Numbered from the stretch's first letter, positions 1-8,586 are shown. The stretch: 32,555 bases of DNA from Streptacidiphilus carbonis (GCF_000787775.1 NZ_BBPM01000004.1:93247-125801), one strand, 5' to 3'. The notes: a model not told the origin generated them from the sequence alone. Program-made: numbers and translations.

Positions 1-660
1 TGCTCTGAGCAGCTTGTCGACCTCGTCCGGGGAGACCCAGTAGTGCTTGGCGTCGTCCAGCACCGGAAGCAGGACATAGAGCTGGTTCAGCGCGTCGGCG
101 AGCCGCAGGGCGCCGGTGAGCTCCAGCCGGACATAGCGGGAATCGCCCCAGTCGGGGAAGGCCGGGTCCAGCGGGATCGGCTCCGCGTCGACCTGCCAGC
201 CCAGCGGCTCGAACAGCCGTCGCACCAGTTCGGGGCCGCCGTCCTGGCCGGCCTTGGCGGGCAGCACCGGAACGGTGACGGTCAGCGGCAGCGGGCCGGC
301 GGCCAGCTCGGGGCGCTGGTCGCAGCGGCCCTTCATGGCGCTCTTGAACACCGTGCTCAACGCCACCGCGAGCAGCGACGACGCCGCGTACGGGCGGTCG
401 TTGACGTACTGCGCGAGTGCGAAGTCGGGTGACCCGCCGCGGCCCTTGCCCCGACCTCGCCGGACCAGGGCCACCGGGTCGATCTCCAGCAGCAGCGCGG
501 CCGTGCAGCGCTGCTCGCCCGCCTCCGGGTAGAAGACATGCGCGAGGCCGTAGTTCGACACGTTGAAACTCTGGGACCTGTCCGGATGCTTGTGCAGCAG
601 GAAGCCCAGGTCCGTCGCGGGGCGGTCGGGGGTACCGGTGGTACTGATCGTCAGGAACAC
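1..660 (-). CDS. hen1: 3'-terminal RNA ribose 2'-O-methyltransferase Hen1, N-terminal part (cut by window edge)
   Basis: The frame opens with GTG at 660 and stays open for 220 codons to the left edge. The product begins MFLTISTTGTPDRPATDLGF and continues with LLHKHPDRSQSFNVSNYG and HVFYPEAGEQRCTAALLLE, which I recognise as the N-terminal half of bacterial Hen1. In known systems this region activates the partner Pnkp ligase, while the methyltransferase domain lies C-terminal, here outside the window. Hen1 methylates the 2'-OH of the 3' end of broken RNA before Pnkp seals it, which protects the repaired RNA from being cut again. pnkp is usually the next gene, so it should lie just left of position 1. 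There is no convincing Shine-Dalgarno sequence. A GATACT hexamer ends 6 nt before the GTG, so the mRNA may be leaderless. Family assignment is by remembered similarity. Confidence 0.85.
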   Translation of the reverse strand, partial: MFLTISTTGTPDRPATDLGFLLHKHPDRSQSFNVSNYGLAHVFYPEAGEQRCTAALLLEIDPVALVRRGRGKGRGGSPDFALAQYVNDRPYAASSLLAVALSTVFKSAMKGRCDQRPELAAGPLPLTVTVPVLPAKAGQDGGPELVRRLFEPLGWQVDAEPIPLDPAFPDWGDSRYVRLELTGALRLADALNQLYVLLPVLDDAKHYWVSPDEVDKLLRA

Positions 661-758
661 AGGTCGAGTATCGCCGGAAGGAGCGGCTCAGCCGACTGGA
701 TATTCGGGCGTCCCCTCGCCGTGACGGCCCGAAGGACGTGCTCGCGGGGCGTCCTGCG

Positions 759-1742
759 TCAGGACACGTGTCGGCGGGTCCACCAGAAGCAGAGTCCGGT
801 CGTGAGGACGGCGAGGGCCAGGAGCAGTCCGGTCTGGGCCCATTGGAGCGGCCAGAAGTGGCCGGCGAGATGGTAGGTCGCTTCCTGCTGGTAGCCCTGT
901 CTGGCCAGTTCGGCGCCGCATCGTCGGATGCCCGCCCCGGACTGCATGCAATCGAAGAAGGACGGCGGCACGGGCACCGGACGACCGGCGGCGTCGAGGG
1001 TCTGCTGGGAGACGAACCAGGCCCCGTGGTGGCCGAGGTCCACCGACAGGCCTCCGTTTCGCAGACCCTGGAGGTTGTCGGCGGTCACCGGCACGGTCAC
1101 GCGGGTAGGGGGGATGAGGTGGGGCCGGATCCACATGCTCATCGCGGTCTCCACCCCGGCGAACACAGCCAGGGTGGCCGCCATGGCGGGCACGGTCCGG
1201 CGCACGACGACCCCGATGGCGGCGCCGAGCGCGAAAGCGAAGGCCGCGTACCCGATCGGGGCGACGCCGCGTGAGTCGAACATCATCGGCGAGAGCCGTG
1301 GGATGAAGCCCGGCCCCGGGCCTGACCCGTCGTCGAGAGCCTGATCGATAGGATTGCACCACCAGGAGACGGCGAGCGTGAGAAGACCGGTGGCGGCGAC
1401 GGCGGCCAGACCGGCGAGGGCGAATTCGGCCGCGAGCCAGCGGGTGCGGGTGACGGTCTGGTTCCACACCAGGCGATGGGTTCCGGCCTCCAGCTCGCGG
1501 GCGACCAGCGGAGCGCCCCAGAAGATGCCGATGACGGCCGGCAGGGCGCGCACCAGCAGGCTGCCGCACAGGTACAGGTCGTAGTCGGAGCCGCTCACCA
1601 ACTGGACGAAGCTGCTGCCGACGGCGGCGTGCAGGCGGGGCAGGTGCGGTCCGGTGGCCAGGAGGACGCCTGCGAAGCCGGCCAGGGCTGTGTAGACCAC
1701 GATGGCCTGGGTGCGGAACTGGCGCCAGGTCAGCCAGATCAT
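759..1742 (-). CDS. ABC transporter permease (integral membrane subunit)
   Basis: This 327-residue membrane protein begins MIWLTWRQFRTQ, a typical opening for actinobacterial ABC-2-like permeases. Hydrophobic segments lie at about residues 15-35, 60-85, 105-125, 165-190 and 195-220, with one more before the C-terminal FWWTRRHVS. A long, probably extracytoplasmic, loop of about 80 residues contains Cys residues (DCMQSG, IRRCG). The start codon shares ATGA with the stop of the upstream ATPase gene (positions 1739-1742), so the two are translationally coupled. Together they should form an exporter of unknown substrate. The divergent kinase/regulator pair next door suggests that the exporter is induced by a membrane signal, as in antibiotic- or lipid-stress exporters. 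That role is inferred from arrangement only. Confidence 0.85.
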   Translation of the reverse strand: MIWLTWRQFRTQAIVVYTALAGFAGVLLATGPHLPRLHAAVGSSFVQLVSGSDYDLYLCGSLLVRALPAVIGIFWGAPLVARELEAGTHRLVWNQTVTRTRWLAAEFALAGLAAVAATGLLTLAVSWWCNPIDQALDDGSGPGPGFIPRLSPMMFDSRGVAPIGYAAFAFALGAAIGVVVRRTVPAMAATLAVFAGVETAMSMWIRPHLIPPTRVTVPVTADNLQGLRNGGLSVDLGHHGAWFVSQQTLDAAGRPVPVPPSFFDCMQSGAGIRRCGAELARQGYQQEATYHLAGHFWPLQWAQTGLLLALAVLTTGLCFWWTRRHVS

Positions 1743-2632
1743 CGGGTTGCCTCCAGCGTGGTTCGGTGGACCGGGTCGGTGGTGGAGCGGCCCATGTACG
1801 CCAGGACGAGGTCTTCCAGGCCGACTCGGCTGACGGACCAGGCGGGGTCCTGGACCGGGGTGTCGGCGCGGACCAGAAGGGTGGCCTGACGGTCGGTGCA
1901 GGTCGCCGAGATGACGTGCAGGTCCGACGGCAGAGTGCCCGGATCGCACGGAGGACCGGTGATCCGGTAATGGGTGGCGAGCAACTCCGCCGTATCTCCG
2001 GCCAGTTGCAACCGGGAGCCGACCAGCACCAGGAGGTGGTCGCAGGTCTGTTCCAGGTCGGAGACCAGATGGGAGGAGAGCAGGACACTGAGCCCGAGCT
2101 CGGTGACGGCTTCCGCCAGGTCCCGGAGGAAGTCCCGACGGGCGAGAGGATCGAGGCTGGCGACCGGTTCGTCCAGGATCAGCAGCTCGGGGCGCTTGGC
2201 GATCCCCAGCGTCAGAGCGAGCTGGGCGCGCTGACCGCCCGACAGGTTCCCGGCACGCTGCCCCGGGTCCAAGCCGAGGCGCACGATCCGGTCGCGCGCG
2301 AGCGCGCCGTCCCAGCCGGGGTTGAGCCGGGCCCCCAGCCTCAGGTGGTCCCTGACGCTCAGCCCGGCGTAGGTGGGGGTGTCCTGGGCGACGAATCCGA
2401 CCTTGGCCAGTTGCGCCGCGCCGCCCGCCGGGCGGCCCCCGCACACCTCGATCGTGCCCTCGGTCGGTGTCTGCATGCCGGCTGCCAGGTTCAGCAGGGT
2501 GGTCTTCCCGGCCCCGTTGGGGCCGACCAGCCCGACCACGCGGCCGGCCGGAATGTCCAGGGTGCAGTCGGACAGGGCCCAGCGCTTCCTGTACCTCTTG
2601 CCCAGCCCCTGCGTCCGCAGGACGGAATTCAT
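1739..2632 (-). CDS. ABC transporter ATP-binding protein
   Basis: This 297-residue protein is the nucleotide-binding subunit of an ABC transporter. Walker A is GPNGAGKT (residues 37-44), the signature is LSGGQ (130-134) and Walker B is LLILDEP (150-156). An H-loop-region SSHLVSDLEQ follows. The C-terminal 80 residues, after the core, are typical of drug or lantibiotic exporter ATPases of the CcmA/YxlF type. The start at 2632 is supported by AGGAG a few bases upstream on the coding strand. It is the first gene of a two-gene operon with the permease, overlapping by 4 bp, and is divergent from the histidine kinase gene across a 211-bp gap. I could not find confident promoter hexamers in that gap. 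Confidence 0.93.
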   Translation of the reverse strand: MNSVLRTQGLGKRYRKRWALSDCTLDIPAGRVVGLVGPNGAGKTTLLNLAAGMQTPTEGTIEVCGGRPAGGAAQLAKVGFVAQDTPTYAGLSVRDHLRLGARLNPGWDGALARDRIVRLGLDPGQRAGNLSGGQRAQLALTLGIAKRPELLILDEPVASLDPLARRDFLRDLAEAVTELGLSVLLSSHLVSDLEQTCDHLLVLVGSRLQLAGDTAELLATHYRITGPPCDPGTLPSDLHVISATCTDRQATLLVRADTPVQDPAWSVSRVGLEDLVLAYMGRSTTDPVHRTTLEATR

Positions 2633-2843
2633 GCGATCTCCTCTTGAGCGGTGGTCCGAGACCGGCCGTGAAGGGGGGCGCTGACGGCCTGTCGGTTGAC
2701 TTCGATCTCTCGGGCCAACGTTGTCCCGGACAGGGCCCGTACGACGTCCGGCCGCCGGCGGACCCGAGTGGCGAGCCGCTAGCCCGTGGGGCGTACGCCT
2801 CCAGGCGGACGGCCTGCGACCGGGAGATGGCTAGCATCACCGG

Positions 2844-4070
2844 ATGGATCAGGTGATGCCGCGTCCACCGTGGCTGAGACGGCTCCCGTCGGGCGTGTGG
2901 ACGGCGACGGCGTGGTGCGCTGCCGCACTCTTCGCGGTGGTGCTGTTCGCGGTCGTGCTGTTCGGCACCACGGCCTATCACCCGACACCGCCCTGGCAGC
3001 CCCACGACGCCCCTCTTCTGGGGCTCGCGCTCCAGGCGGCCATGGCCCTGGTCATGGCGCTTCCCATCGGCTGGGCCGGCCGCCGACCGCTGCCGGTGTT
3101 CGGGGTGGTCCTGGCCGAGTCGGTGGCGGCACAAGTGCTCACAGCGAGGACGTGGCCGTTCTTCCTGGTGATGGACTGCCTGGTCGGCCACATCGCGGCC
3201 ACCCGGCCACGCCGGACCGCCCTCGCGGCCGGCGCCGTCGAACTGGCCGCCTGGATCTGCCAGTGGATGGCCGTGGACCAGGGCCGGAACACGTTCAGCG
3301 ACTTTCTCAGCATGCTGTCGGCACTCGCTCTGACCATCGCCATCGCCTGGCTGATCGGCAACTCGATCCGTCAGCAACGGGACTACGGAGAGGCCATGCG
3401 CGCCCATACGGTGACGGCCGAACGCCTGCGCATAGCCAGGGAAGTGCACGACATGGTCGCGCACAGCATCGGCGCCATCGCGATCCAGGCCGGCGCCGCG
3501 AGCCTGGTCATCGACACCCAGCCCGCCCGAGCGCGCAGCGCACTGACGGCCATCGAGACCACCAGCCGCGAGACCCTGGCGGAACTACGCCGCATGCTCG
3601 TCTCGCTCCGCCAGGCACCCGCGCTCCCGGCGACGGCCTCCCACGGCAACCGTCCGGGGGGACTCCCGTCGACAACCGGGCTGGAGGCCATCGACCGGCT
3701 GGCCGAGACGACGGCCGACGCGGGAGTGCGTCTCGACATGCAGTGGCTCGGAGAGCGGCGTCCGCTGCCGCCCGAGGTCGACCTGGCCGCCTTCCGGATC
3801 ATCCAGGAGTCGGTCACCAACGCGGTCCGCCACTCCGGGAGCGACCGGTGTCGGGTTTCTGTTGAGTACCGGGACGATGAACTGGTCCTTGAGATCGTCG
3901 ATGAGGGGCGTGGCCCTGTGCGCACCGGTGCCACACGGGCGCCAGGGGCGCCAGGGACCGGCTACGGGATCGCCGGGATGCGCGAACGGGTCGGTCTGCT
4001 CAACGGCCGGTTCAGTGCCGGAGCCAGACCCGAGGGCGGGTTCCGGGTGGCGGCTAGGCTGCCCGTATGA
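2844..4070 (+). CDS. Sensor histidine kinase of the HisKA_3 (NarL/DesK-like) class
   Basis: This 408-residue membrane kinase has hydrophobic segments at about residues 22-42, 56-76, 84-100, 105-118, 125-142 and 155-172. Then comes a dimerisation/phosphoacceptor helix with REVHDMVAHS (phospho-His at 202). The ATP-binding domain has its N-box around ESVTNAVRHSG (Asn 326), a G1 box DEGRG (353-357) and GTGYGIAGMRERV (371-383). It autophosphorylates and passes phosphate to the response regulator encoded immediately downstream, with which it shares ATGA. An in-frame ATG four codons later (2856) is an alternative start, and neither has a strong ribosome binding site. The short extracytoplasmic loops argue for sensing at or within the membrane. 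The divergent ABC exporter is the likely target. Confidence 0.92.
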   Translation: MDQVMPRPPWLRRLPSGVWTATAWCAAALFAVVLFAVVLFGTTAYHPTPPWQPHDAPLLGLALQAAMALVMALPIGWAGRRPLPVFGVVLAESVAAQVLTARTWPFFLVMDCLVGHIAATRPRRTALAAGAVELAAWICQWMAVDQGRNTFSDFLSMLSALALTIAIAWLIGNSIRQQRDYGEAMRAHTVTAERLRIAREVHDMVAHSIGAIAIQAGAASLVIDTQPARARSALTAIETTSRETLAELRRMLVSLRQAPALPATASHGNRPGGLPSTTGLEAIDRLAETTADAGVRLDMQWLGERRPLPPEVDLAAFRIIQESVTNAVRHSGSDRCRVSVEYRDDELVLEIVDEGRGPVRTGATRAPGAPGTGYGIAGMRERVGLLNGRFSAGARPEGGFRVAARLPV

Positions 4071-4762
4071 CGATCCGCGTCCTGCTCGCCGACGACCAAC
4101 CCCTGGTACGCGCCGGTCTCACCATGGTCATCGCGGACCTCCCGGATCTGGCGGTCGCCGGAGAGGCGGGCACCGGAGCCGAAGCCGTCCGACTGGTCCG
4201 TGAGTTGAGCCCCGACATCGTCGTGATGGACATCCGGATGCCCGGAATGGACGGTATCGAGGCCACCCGGGCGATCACCGCGACCGTCACGGCACCACGC
4301 GTCCTCATCCTCACCACCTTCGACGACGACGACAACGTCTACGCCGCGCTGCGCGCGGGCGCGAGCGGGTTCCTGGTCAAGGACATGGCCTTGTTGGACA
4401 TCATCGCCGCGATCCGGGTGGTCGCCGCCGGTGATGCCCTGATCGCCCCGAGCGTCACCCGGCGCCTGATCGCGGAGTTCGCCGACCGGCCCGAACCCCC
4501 GCAGCAGAGGAGGCAGATCGAGGGCATCACCGAACGGGAGAGCGAAGTGCTGACCCTGGTCGGGCGCGGCCTGTCCAACAGCGAGATCGCCGCCCAGTTG
4601 TTCATCGGACCCGCCACCGCCAAGACCCACGTGTCGCGACTGCTGACCAAACTCGACGCCCGCGACCGGATCCAACTCGTCATCGCCGCCTACGAAGCAG
4701 GTCTGGTGTCACCGAGTCCCGGCCCACGCGGCTGGACGGGCTCCAGGGCATCCGGCACTTGA
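4067..4762 (+). CDS. LuxR/NarL-family response regulator
   Basis: This 231-residue regulator has a receiver domain with acidic pocket D9-D10, phosphoacceptor D55 (in VVMDIRMPG), conserved T83/T84 and K105 (GFLVKDM). The C-terminal LuxR-type helix-turn-helix starts at about residue 176 (ITERESEVLTLVGRGLSNSE) and has the recognition-helix region ATAKTHVSRLLTKL. Translation is coupled to the kinase by a 4-bp ATGA overlap, so the two form a cognate pair. Its DNA target is unknown. The divergent gap before the ABC exporter genes (2633-2843) is the obvious candidate. Confidence 0.94.
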   Translation: MTIRVLLADDQPLVRAGLTMVIADLPDLAVAGEAGTGAEAVRLVRELSPDIVVMDIRMPGMDGIEATRAITATVTAPRVLILTTFDDDDNVYAALRAGASGFLVKDMALLDIIAAIRVVAAGDALIAPSVTRRLIAEFADRPEPPQQRRQIEGITERESEVLTLVGRGLSNSEIAAQLFIGPATAKTHVSRLLTKLDARDRIQLVIAAYEAGLVSPSPGPRGWTGSRASGT

Positions 4763-4776
4763 GGGATCTGAACCGG

Positions 4777-4805
4777 AGCGGCTGCCGCCGGCGGGGTCAG
4801 CCGCT
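4777..4805 (+). terminator. Possible stem-loop terminator after the two-component genes
   Basis: An inverted repeat, AGCGGCTG at 4777-4784 and CAGCCGCT at 4798-4805, gives an 8-bp G+C-rich stem with a 13-nt loop starting 14 nt after the regulator's stop codon. No T-tract follows, which is common for streptomycete terminators, so the call is tentative. Confidence 0.45.
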
Positions 4806-4859
4806 GTGTGTGGTCGGCATGATCGTCCCACCGAGTTCCGACGAGTCAGGAGCACATCC

Positions 4860-5897
4860 ATGAGTGCCAGCGACGCCCCCAAGCCCGTCGTCATCCTGCG
4901 GGCCTCCCCGCACCCGGTCTCGCGGATCTTCACGGCGGACGCCCTGCGGGCCCTGCAGGAGCGATACACCGTCGTCGACCTGGAAGCCGCGGCCGACCCC
5001 ACCGAGGCTCTGGAGCGGGCCCTGCCGGAGGCGTTCGCCGTCATCGGCCAGCCCGATCTGCCGCGCGAGCGACTGGCCCGGGCGCCGAAGCTGCGGGCCC
5101 TGCTCAACATCGAGGGCAACTTCTACCCCAACGTCGACTACCAGGCCTGCTACGAGCAGGGCGTGCATGTGCTCGGCTGCGGTCCGGCGTACGCGCAGGC
5201 GGTCGCCGAGCACGCGCTGGGGCTCGCGCTGGACCTGGCCCGGGGCATCAGCCGGGAGGACCGCGCCTTCCGCGAGGGCCGTGAGCGCTATGTCGCCGAG
5301 GCCAATGCCGACGCCGTGCTGCTGCGAGGCGCGGAGGTGGGCTTCCTCGGCTTCGGCAACCTGGGCCGAGCGCTGCGCACGCTGCTGACCGGGTTCGCTC
5401 CGACCATCAGGGTGTACGACCCCTGGCTGCCGCCGAGCACGCTGCGCGAGCACGGCGTGCTGCCGACCGGACTGGCGGAGACCGTGGCGAAGAGCACCTT
5501 CCTCTTCGTCCTCGCCACCGTGACCGAGGAGAGCGAGCATCTGCTGAACGCCGACCTGCTGGCGACCGCGCCACAGGGCGCCAGACTGGTGCTGGTCAGC
5601 CGGGCGCCGGTGGTGGACTACGACGCGCTGCTGGACGGTGTGGCGGCCGGACGCTTCCTGGCCGGGATCGACGTCTGGCCCGAGGAGCCGCTCGCGGCGG
5701 ACCACCGGGTCCGCCGCCTGGAGGGGACGGTGCTCTCGGCCCACCGGGCCGGCGGCATCCCGGCGGCGTTCCTCAGCATCGGCGACATGGTGCTGGACGA
5801 CCTCGACCTGATCGCCCGGGGGCTGCCGCCGGTCCGGATGCAGGTCGCCGCACGCGAGCTGGTCGGCCGCTACCGCAACCGGCCGGTAACCGGCTGA
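4860..5897 (+). CDS. D-isomer-specific 2-hydroxyacid dehydrogenase (NAD-binding)
   Basis: This 345-residue oxidoreductase belongs to the D-2-hydroxyacid dehydrogenase/phosphoglycerate dehydrogenase superfamily, which interconverts 2-oxo acids and D-2-hydroxy acids with NAD(P). The Rossmann motif GFGNLG is at 164-169, followed by an acidic residue in VYDPW. The catalytic triad appears as Arg 248 (LVSRAP), Glu 275/276 (DVWPEEPL) and His 295 (LSAHRAGG). The start at 4860 is preferred because CAGGAG lies 7 nt upstream. A longer in-frame reading begins at 4806 but lacks a ribosome site and adds an unlikely Arg-rich leader. The substrate cannot be read from the sequence. It stands alone between a possible terminator and a convergent operon. 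Confidence 0.88.
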   Translation: MSASDAPKPVVILRASPHPVSRIFTADALRALQERYTVVDLEAAADPTEALERALPEAFAVIGQPDLPRERLARAPKLRALLNIEGNFYPNVDYQACYEQGVHVLGCGPAYAQAVAEHALGLALDLARGISREDRAFREGRERYVAEANADAVLLRGAEVGFLGFGNLGRALRTLLTGFAPTIRVYDPWLPPSTLREHGVLPTGLAETVAKSTFLFVLATVTEESEHLLNADLLATAPQGARLVLVSRAPVVDYDALLDGVAAGRFLAGIDVWPEEPLAADHRVRRLEGTVLSAHRAGGIPAAFLSIGDMVLDDLDLIARGLPPVRMQVAARELVGRYRNRPVTG

Positions 5898-5915
5898 CGG
5901 GCCGGGCCGACGGGT

Positions 5916-5973
5916 GAGCGGGCGTCAGGGCCGGGCCGGCGGGCCGACGGCTTGAGCGGGCGTCAGGGCCGGG
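5916..5973. repeat. 38-bp-spaced direct repeat at a convergent gene junction
   Basis: The 20-mer GAGCGGGCGTCAGGGCCGGG occurs at 5916-5935 and again at 5954-5973, and the intervening GGGCCGACGG is also duplicated. The second copy contains the stop codon of the minus-strand regulator gene, so the array looks like a short tandem duplication of that gene's end. Confidence 0.85.
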
Positions 5974-6868
5974 CGCGGAGGCGGCGGAGCATCCGGGGGT
6001 CCTCGAAGCCGACGGTGCGGGCGGCGTGGTCGACCGTGGAGCCGTGGGAGATCAGGTGCTCCGCCCGCTCCAGCCGCAGCGTCTGCTGGTAGCGCAGTGG
6101 GGTGAGACCGGTGGCGCGGGTGAACAGTCGGGTCAGGGTGCGGTCGCTGACGCCCACCGCGGCGGCCAGGTCGGCGAGCGGCAGCCGGGAGTCGTAGCGG
6201 CTGTCGATGACGTCCTGGGCGCGGTGGACCGTGTCGTCCAGGTGCGAGCGGTGCCGCAGCATCGCACTGTGCTGCTGCTCGTGGCCGTTGCGGCGGGCGT
6301 AGACCACCATGTCCCGGGCGACCTGCGCGGCGGCGGCCGGGCCGTGGTCCTGGGCGACCAGGAAGAGCGCCAGGTCGATGCCGCTGGCGATACCGGCCGA
6401 GGTGACCACCCGGTCGTCCAGCGTGAACAGGACGTCGCGGACCACCGTGGCCCGGGGGTAGCGTGCGGCCAGCTGTTCCTGCAAGTCGTGGTGGGTGGTG
6501 CAGCGGCGGCCGTCCAGCAGTCCGGCCCGCCCCAGGGCGTCGGCGCCCGCGCAGACGCTGGCGACGGTGCCGCCGCCGGCGTGGTGCCCGCGCAGCCGGT
6601 CCAGAGTGCTGCCGCCGACCTCGGAGTACTGCTCCAGGGAGTGCGAACGCCAGCCGGGGACCAGCAGCAGGTCCTGCCGTCCCAGCTCCGGCCACTCGGT
6701 GGCGGCCTGGAGCGGGACGCCCTGGGTACTGAGGACCACCGGCTGCTCGGCGACGTAGGCCAGGGTGTAGTCGTGACCGAAGTCGGCGGCCGTGGAGAAG
6801 ACCTGAGCGGGCCCGGCGAGGTCGAGCAGGTGCACTCCGGGCACCAGCAGGAAGACGATGCGACTCAT
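5963..6868 (-). CDS. GlxA-family transcriptional regulator (DJ-1/PfpI domain plus AraC-type HTH), C-terminus short
   Basis: This 301-residue regulator begins MSRIVFLLVPGVHLLDLAGP, the standard start of GlxA-type proteins. The N-terminal DJ-1/PfpI-like domain (about 1-195) has the nucleophile-elbow segment VASVCAGADALG around Cys 106. The AraC-type DNA-binding domain follows: first HTH at about 231-252 (LADLAAAVGVSDRTLTRLF), then GLTPLRY, and the second HTH at 279-295 (VDHAARTVGFEDPRMLRR). The protein then stops at RRLRARP, before the usual G-x-TP-x-x-YR helix of the family. Another frame just past the break reads ALTPAQA, which looks like the missing segment. It lies 10 bp downstream of a cysteine hydrolase gene and probably regulates that operon. 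Confidence 0.87.
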   Translation of the reverse strand: MSRIVFLLVPGVHLLDLAGPAQVFSTAADFGHDYTLAYVAEQPVVLSTQGVPLQAATEWPELGRQDLLLVPGWRSHSLEQYSEVGGSTLDRLRGHHAGGGTVASVCAGADALGRAGLLDGRRCTTHHDLQEQLAARYPRATVVRDVLFTLDDRVVTSAGIASGIDLALFLVAQDHGPAAAAQVARDMVVYARRNGHEQQHSAMLRHRSHLDDTVHRAQDVIDSRYDSRLPLADLAAAVGVSDRTLTRLFTRATGLTPLRYQQTLRLERAEHLISHGSTVDHAARTVGFEDPRMLRRLRARP

Positions 6869-6878
6869 AGGTCCGCCA

Positions 6879-7439
6879 TCATTCCCGATCGGCTGCCCGC
6901 GCCTCCAGCTCGGCGACGGTGGCGATCTCGGCGAAGCGGTCGGCCAGCGCGAACTCGGTGCGCTGGATGATCTCCTCGGTGCTCAGGGTGACGCCGTTGC
7001 GGGTGATCGGGCTGGTGGAGGTGGCGTCGGTGACGAAGGTGACCCGGTAGCCGAGGTCACTGGCGACCCTGGTGGTGGTCTCCACACACTGCTCGGTGCG
7101 GATGCCGCAGGTCACCAGCTCGGTGATGCCGCGCTCGGTGAGCTGCTGCTGCAGGTTGGTGGTGGTGAAGGCGTTGTGCGAGGTCTTGCGGACCATCAGG
7201 TCGCCGGGCTGGTGGTCGAGCTCCTCCAGCAGGCGGACATGGCCCTGGGCCGGGTCGAACACCGTGTCGGTGCCGGGCTCCGAGTGCAGCACCCAGACCA
7301 CCGTGTCCCCGGCCGACCGGGCCAGCGCGACCAGCCGGTTGACCGGCTCGGCGATCTTCGGGTTGTGGCTCGCGGCCCACTCCCCAGCCCGGGCACGGAA
7401 GGATTCCTGGACGTCGATGACAATCAGTGCTCGGCTCAT
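6879..7439 (-). CDS. Isochorismatase-family cysteine hydrolase
   Basis: This 186-residue protein has the three catalytic residues of the isochorismatase-like hydrolases: Asp 9 (VIDVQESF), Lys 85 ([10 protein letters not shown]) and Cys 118 ([12 protein letters not shown]). The Cys makes it a hydrolase of the nicotinamidase / N-carbamoylsarcosine amidase kind rather than a true isochorismatase. It probably cleaves an amide or related bond in the cytoplasm, with unknown substrate. It is the first gene of an operon with the GlxA-type regulator, a pairing that recurs in actinomycetes. A palindrome sits 16-37 bp upstream of the start (7455-7476), so expression is probably controlled there. Confidence 0.92.
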   Translation of the reverse strand: MSRALIVIDVQESFRARAGEWAASHNPKIAEPVNRLVALARSAGDTVVWVLHSEPGTDTVFDPAQGHVRLLEELDHQPGDLMVRKTSHNAFTTTNLQQQLTERGITELVTCGIRTEQCVETTTRVASDLGYRVTFVTDATSTSPITRNGVTLSTEEIIQRTEFALADRFAEIATVAELEARAADRE

Positions 7440-7454
7440 GGATCCAAGTCTGGC

Positions 7455-7476
7455 CTGGTCAGAATGGGGTGACCAG
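7455..7476 (-). promoter_or_regulatory. Palindromic operator upstream of the cysteine hydrolase operon
   Basis: CTGGTCA (7455-7461) and TGACCAG (7470-7476) form a perfect 7-bp inverted repeat with an 8-bp spacer, in the divergent gap between the hydrolase operon and dapD. It lies 16 bp before the hydrolase ATG, where promoter elements are expected. The GlxA-type regulator encoded in the operon is the natural candidate binder. Confidence 0.6.
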
Positions 7477-7579
7477 TCCCGATCGAGTCCGGGGCCGGAC
7501 CGATCCGGTCACCCCGGCGGCGCTGTCCGCACAGCGGTACGGTTGGGCGGCCCGGCAGGCCATTCGTTACCGTGACGGG

Positions 7580-8572
7580 GTGACGAACGAATCCGCTTCC
7601 CCTTCCCCCCGTGGCGCCGTGGCCGTCGGCCTGGCCACCATCGCCGACGACGGCACTGTGCTGGACACCTGGTTCCCCGCCCCCTCGCTGACCTCGGACT
7701 CCGGACCGGCCGGCACGGTCCGGCTGTCCGCCGACGAAGCCGTCGCCGAGCTGGGCGCGGGCGTGGCCGACGCCCTGCGCAAGGACCCGCGCCGCGGCGT
7801 CGAGGTCGTCGCGGTTCGTACCGTGATCGCCTCCCTGGACGAGAAGCCACTGGACACCCACGACGCCTATCTGCGACTGCACCTGCTCAGCCACCGCCTG
7901 GTGCAGCCGCACGGGCAGAGCCTGGACGGGCTGTTCGGGCTGCTCGCCAATGTCGCCTGGACCAGCATCGGCCCGGTGCCGGTGGCCGCCGTCGAGTCCG
8001 CCCGGCTCGCGGTCCGCGCCGGGGGCGGGCAGCTCGCCGTCTACGGCATCGACAAGTTCCCGAGGATGACCGACTACGTGGCTCCGAGCGGAGTGCGGAT
8101 CGCGCACGCCGACCGGGTCCGCCTGGGCGCCCACCTCGCGAGCGGCACCACCGTGATGCACGAGGGCTTCGTCAACTTCAACGCCGGCACCCTGGGCACG
8201 TCCATGGTGGAGGGCCGGATCTCGGCCGGTGTGGTCGTCGGCGACCACAGCGACATCGGCGGTGGCTCCTCGATCATGGGCACCCTCTCCGGCGGCGGCA
8301 AGCAGGTGGTCTCGGTGGGCGAGCGCTGCCTGCTGGGCGCCAACGCCGGCATCGGGATCTCGCTGGGCAACGACTGCGTGGTCGAGGCCGGGCTCTATGT
8401 CACCGCGGGGACCCGGGTCACCCTTCCGGACGGCAAGGTCGCCAAGGCAGTGGAACTGTCCGGTCAGGACAACCTGCTGTTCCGCCGCAACTCGCAGACC
8501 GGCGCGGTCGAGGTCATCGCCCGCTCCGGCTCCTGGGGCGGGCTCAACGCCGAGCTGCACGCGCACAACTGA
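7580..8572 (+). CDS. dapD: 2,3,4,5-tetrahydropyridine-2,6-dicarboxylate N-succinyltransferase
   Basis: DapD transfers a succinyl group from succinyl-CoA to tetrahydrodipicolinate in the diaminopimelate/lysine pathway, feeding peptidoglycan and lysine synthesis. The 330-residue product has the actinobacterial DapD N-terminal domain ([19 protein letters not shown], residues 18-36) and a left-handed beta-helix of hexapeptide repeats from about 170 to 285. Hallmarks include [14 protein letters not shown] (193-206), [15 protein letters not shown] (221-235) and [20 protein letters not shown]. The enzyme is a trimer. I chose GTG at 7580, which places the protein at family length. The frame is open further upstream to 7427, but that would overlap the divergent hydrolase gene. 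A strong hairpin follows the stop codon. Confidence 0.95.
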   Translation: MTNESASPSPRGAVAVGLATIADDGTVLDTWFPAPSLTSDSGPAGTVRLSADEAVAELGAGVADALRKDPRRGVEVVAVRTVIASLDEKPLDTHDAYLRLHLLSHRLVQPHGQSLDGLFGLLANVAWTSIGPVPVAAVESARLAVRAGGGQLAVYGIDKFPRMTDYVAPSGVRIAHADRVRLGAHLASGTTVMHEGFVNFNAGTLGTSMVEGRISAGVVVGDHSDIGGGSSIMGTLSGGGKQVVSVGERCLLGANAGIGISLGNDCVVEAGLYVTAGTRVTLPDGKVAKAVELSGQDNLLFRRNSQTGAVEVIARSGSWGGLNAELHAHN

Positions 8573-8586
8573 CGCATCCGAGGTCA

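Noticed and set aside
759-3464. A minus-strand open frame of 901 codons spanning the permease gene, the ATPase gene and part of the kinase gene
   Set aside because: Only the last 327 codons are a real gene. The rest is antisense or out of frame to genes with clear domains and is composed of Arg/Gly/Pro-rich shadow sequence.
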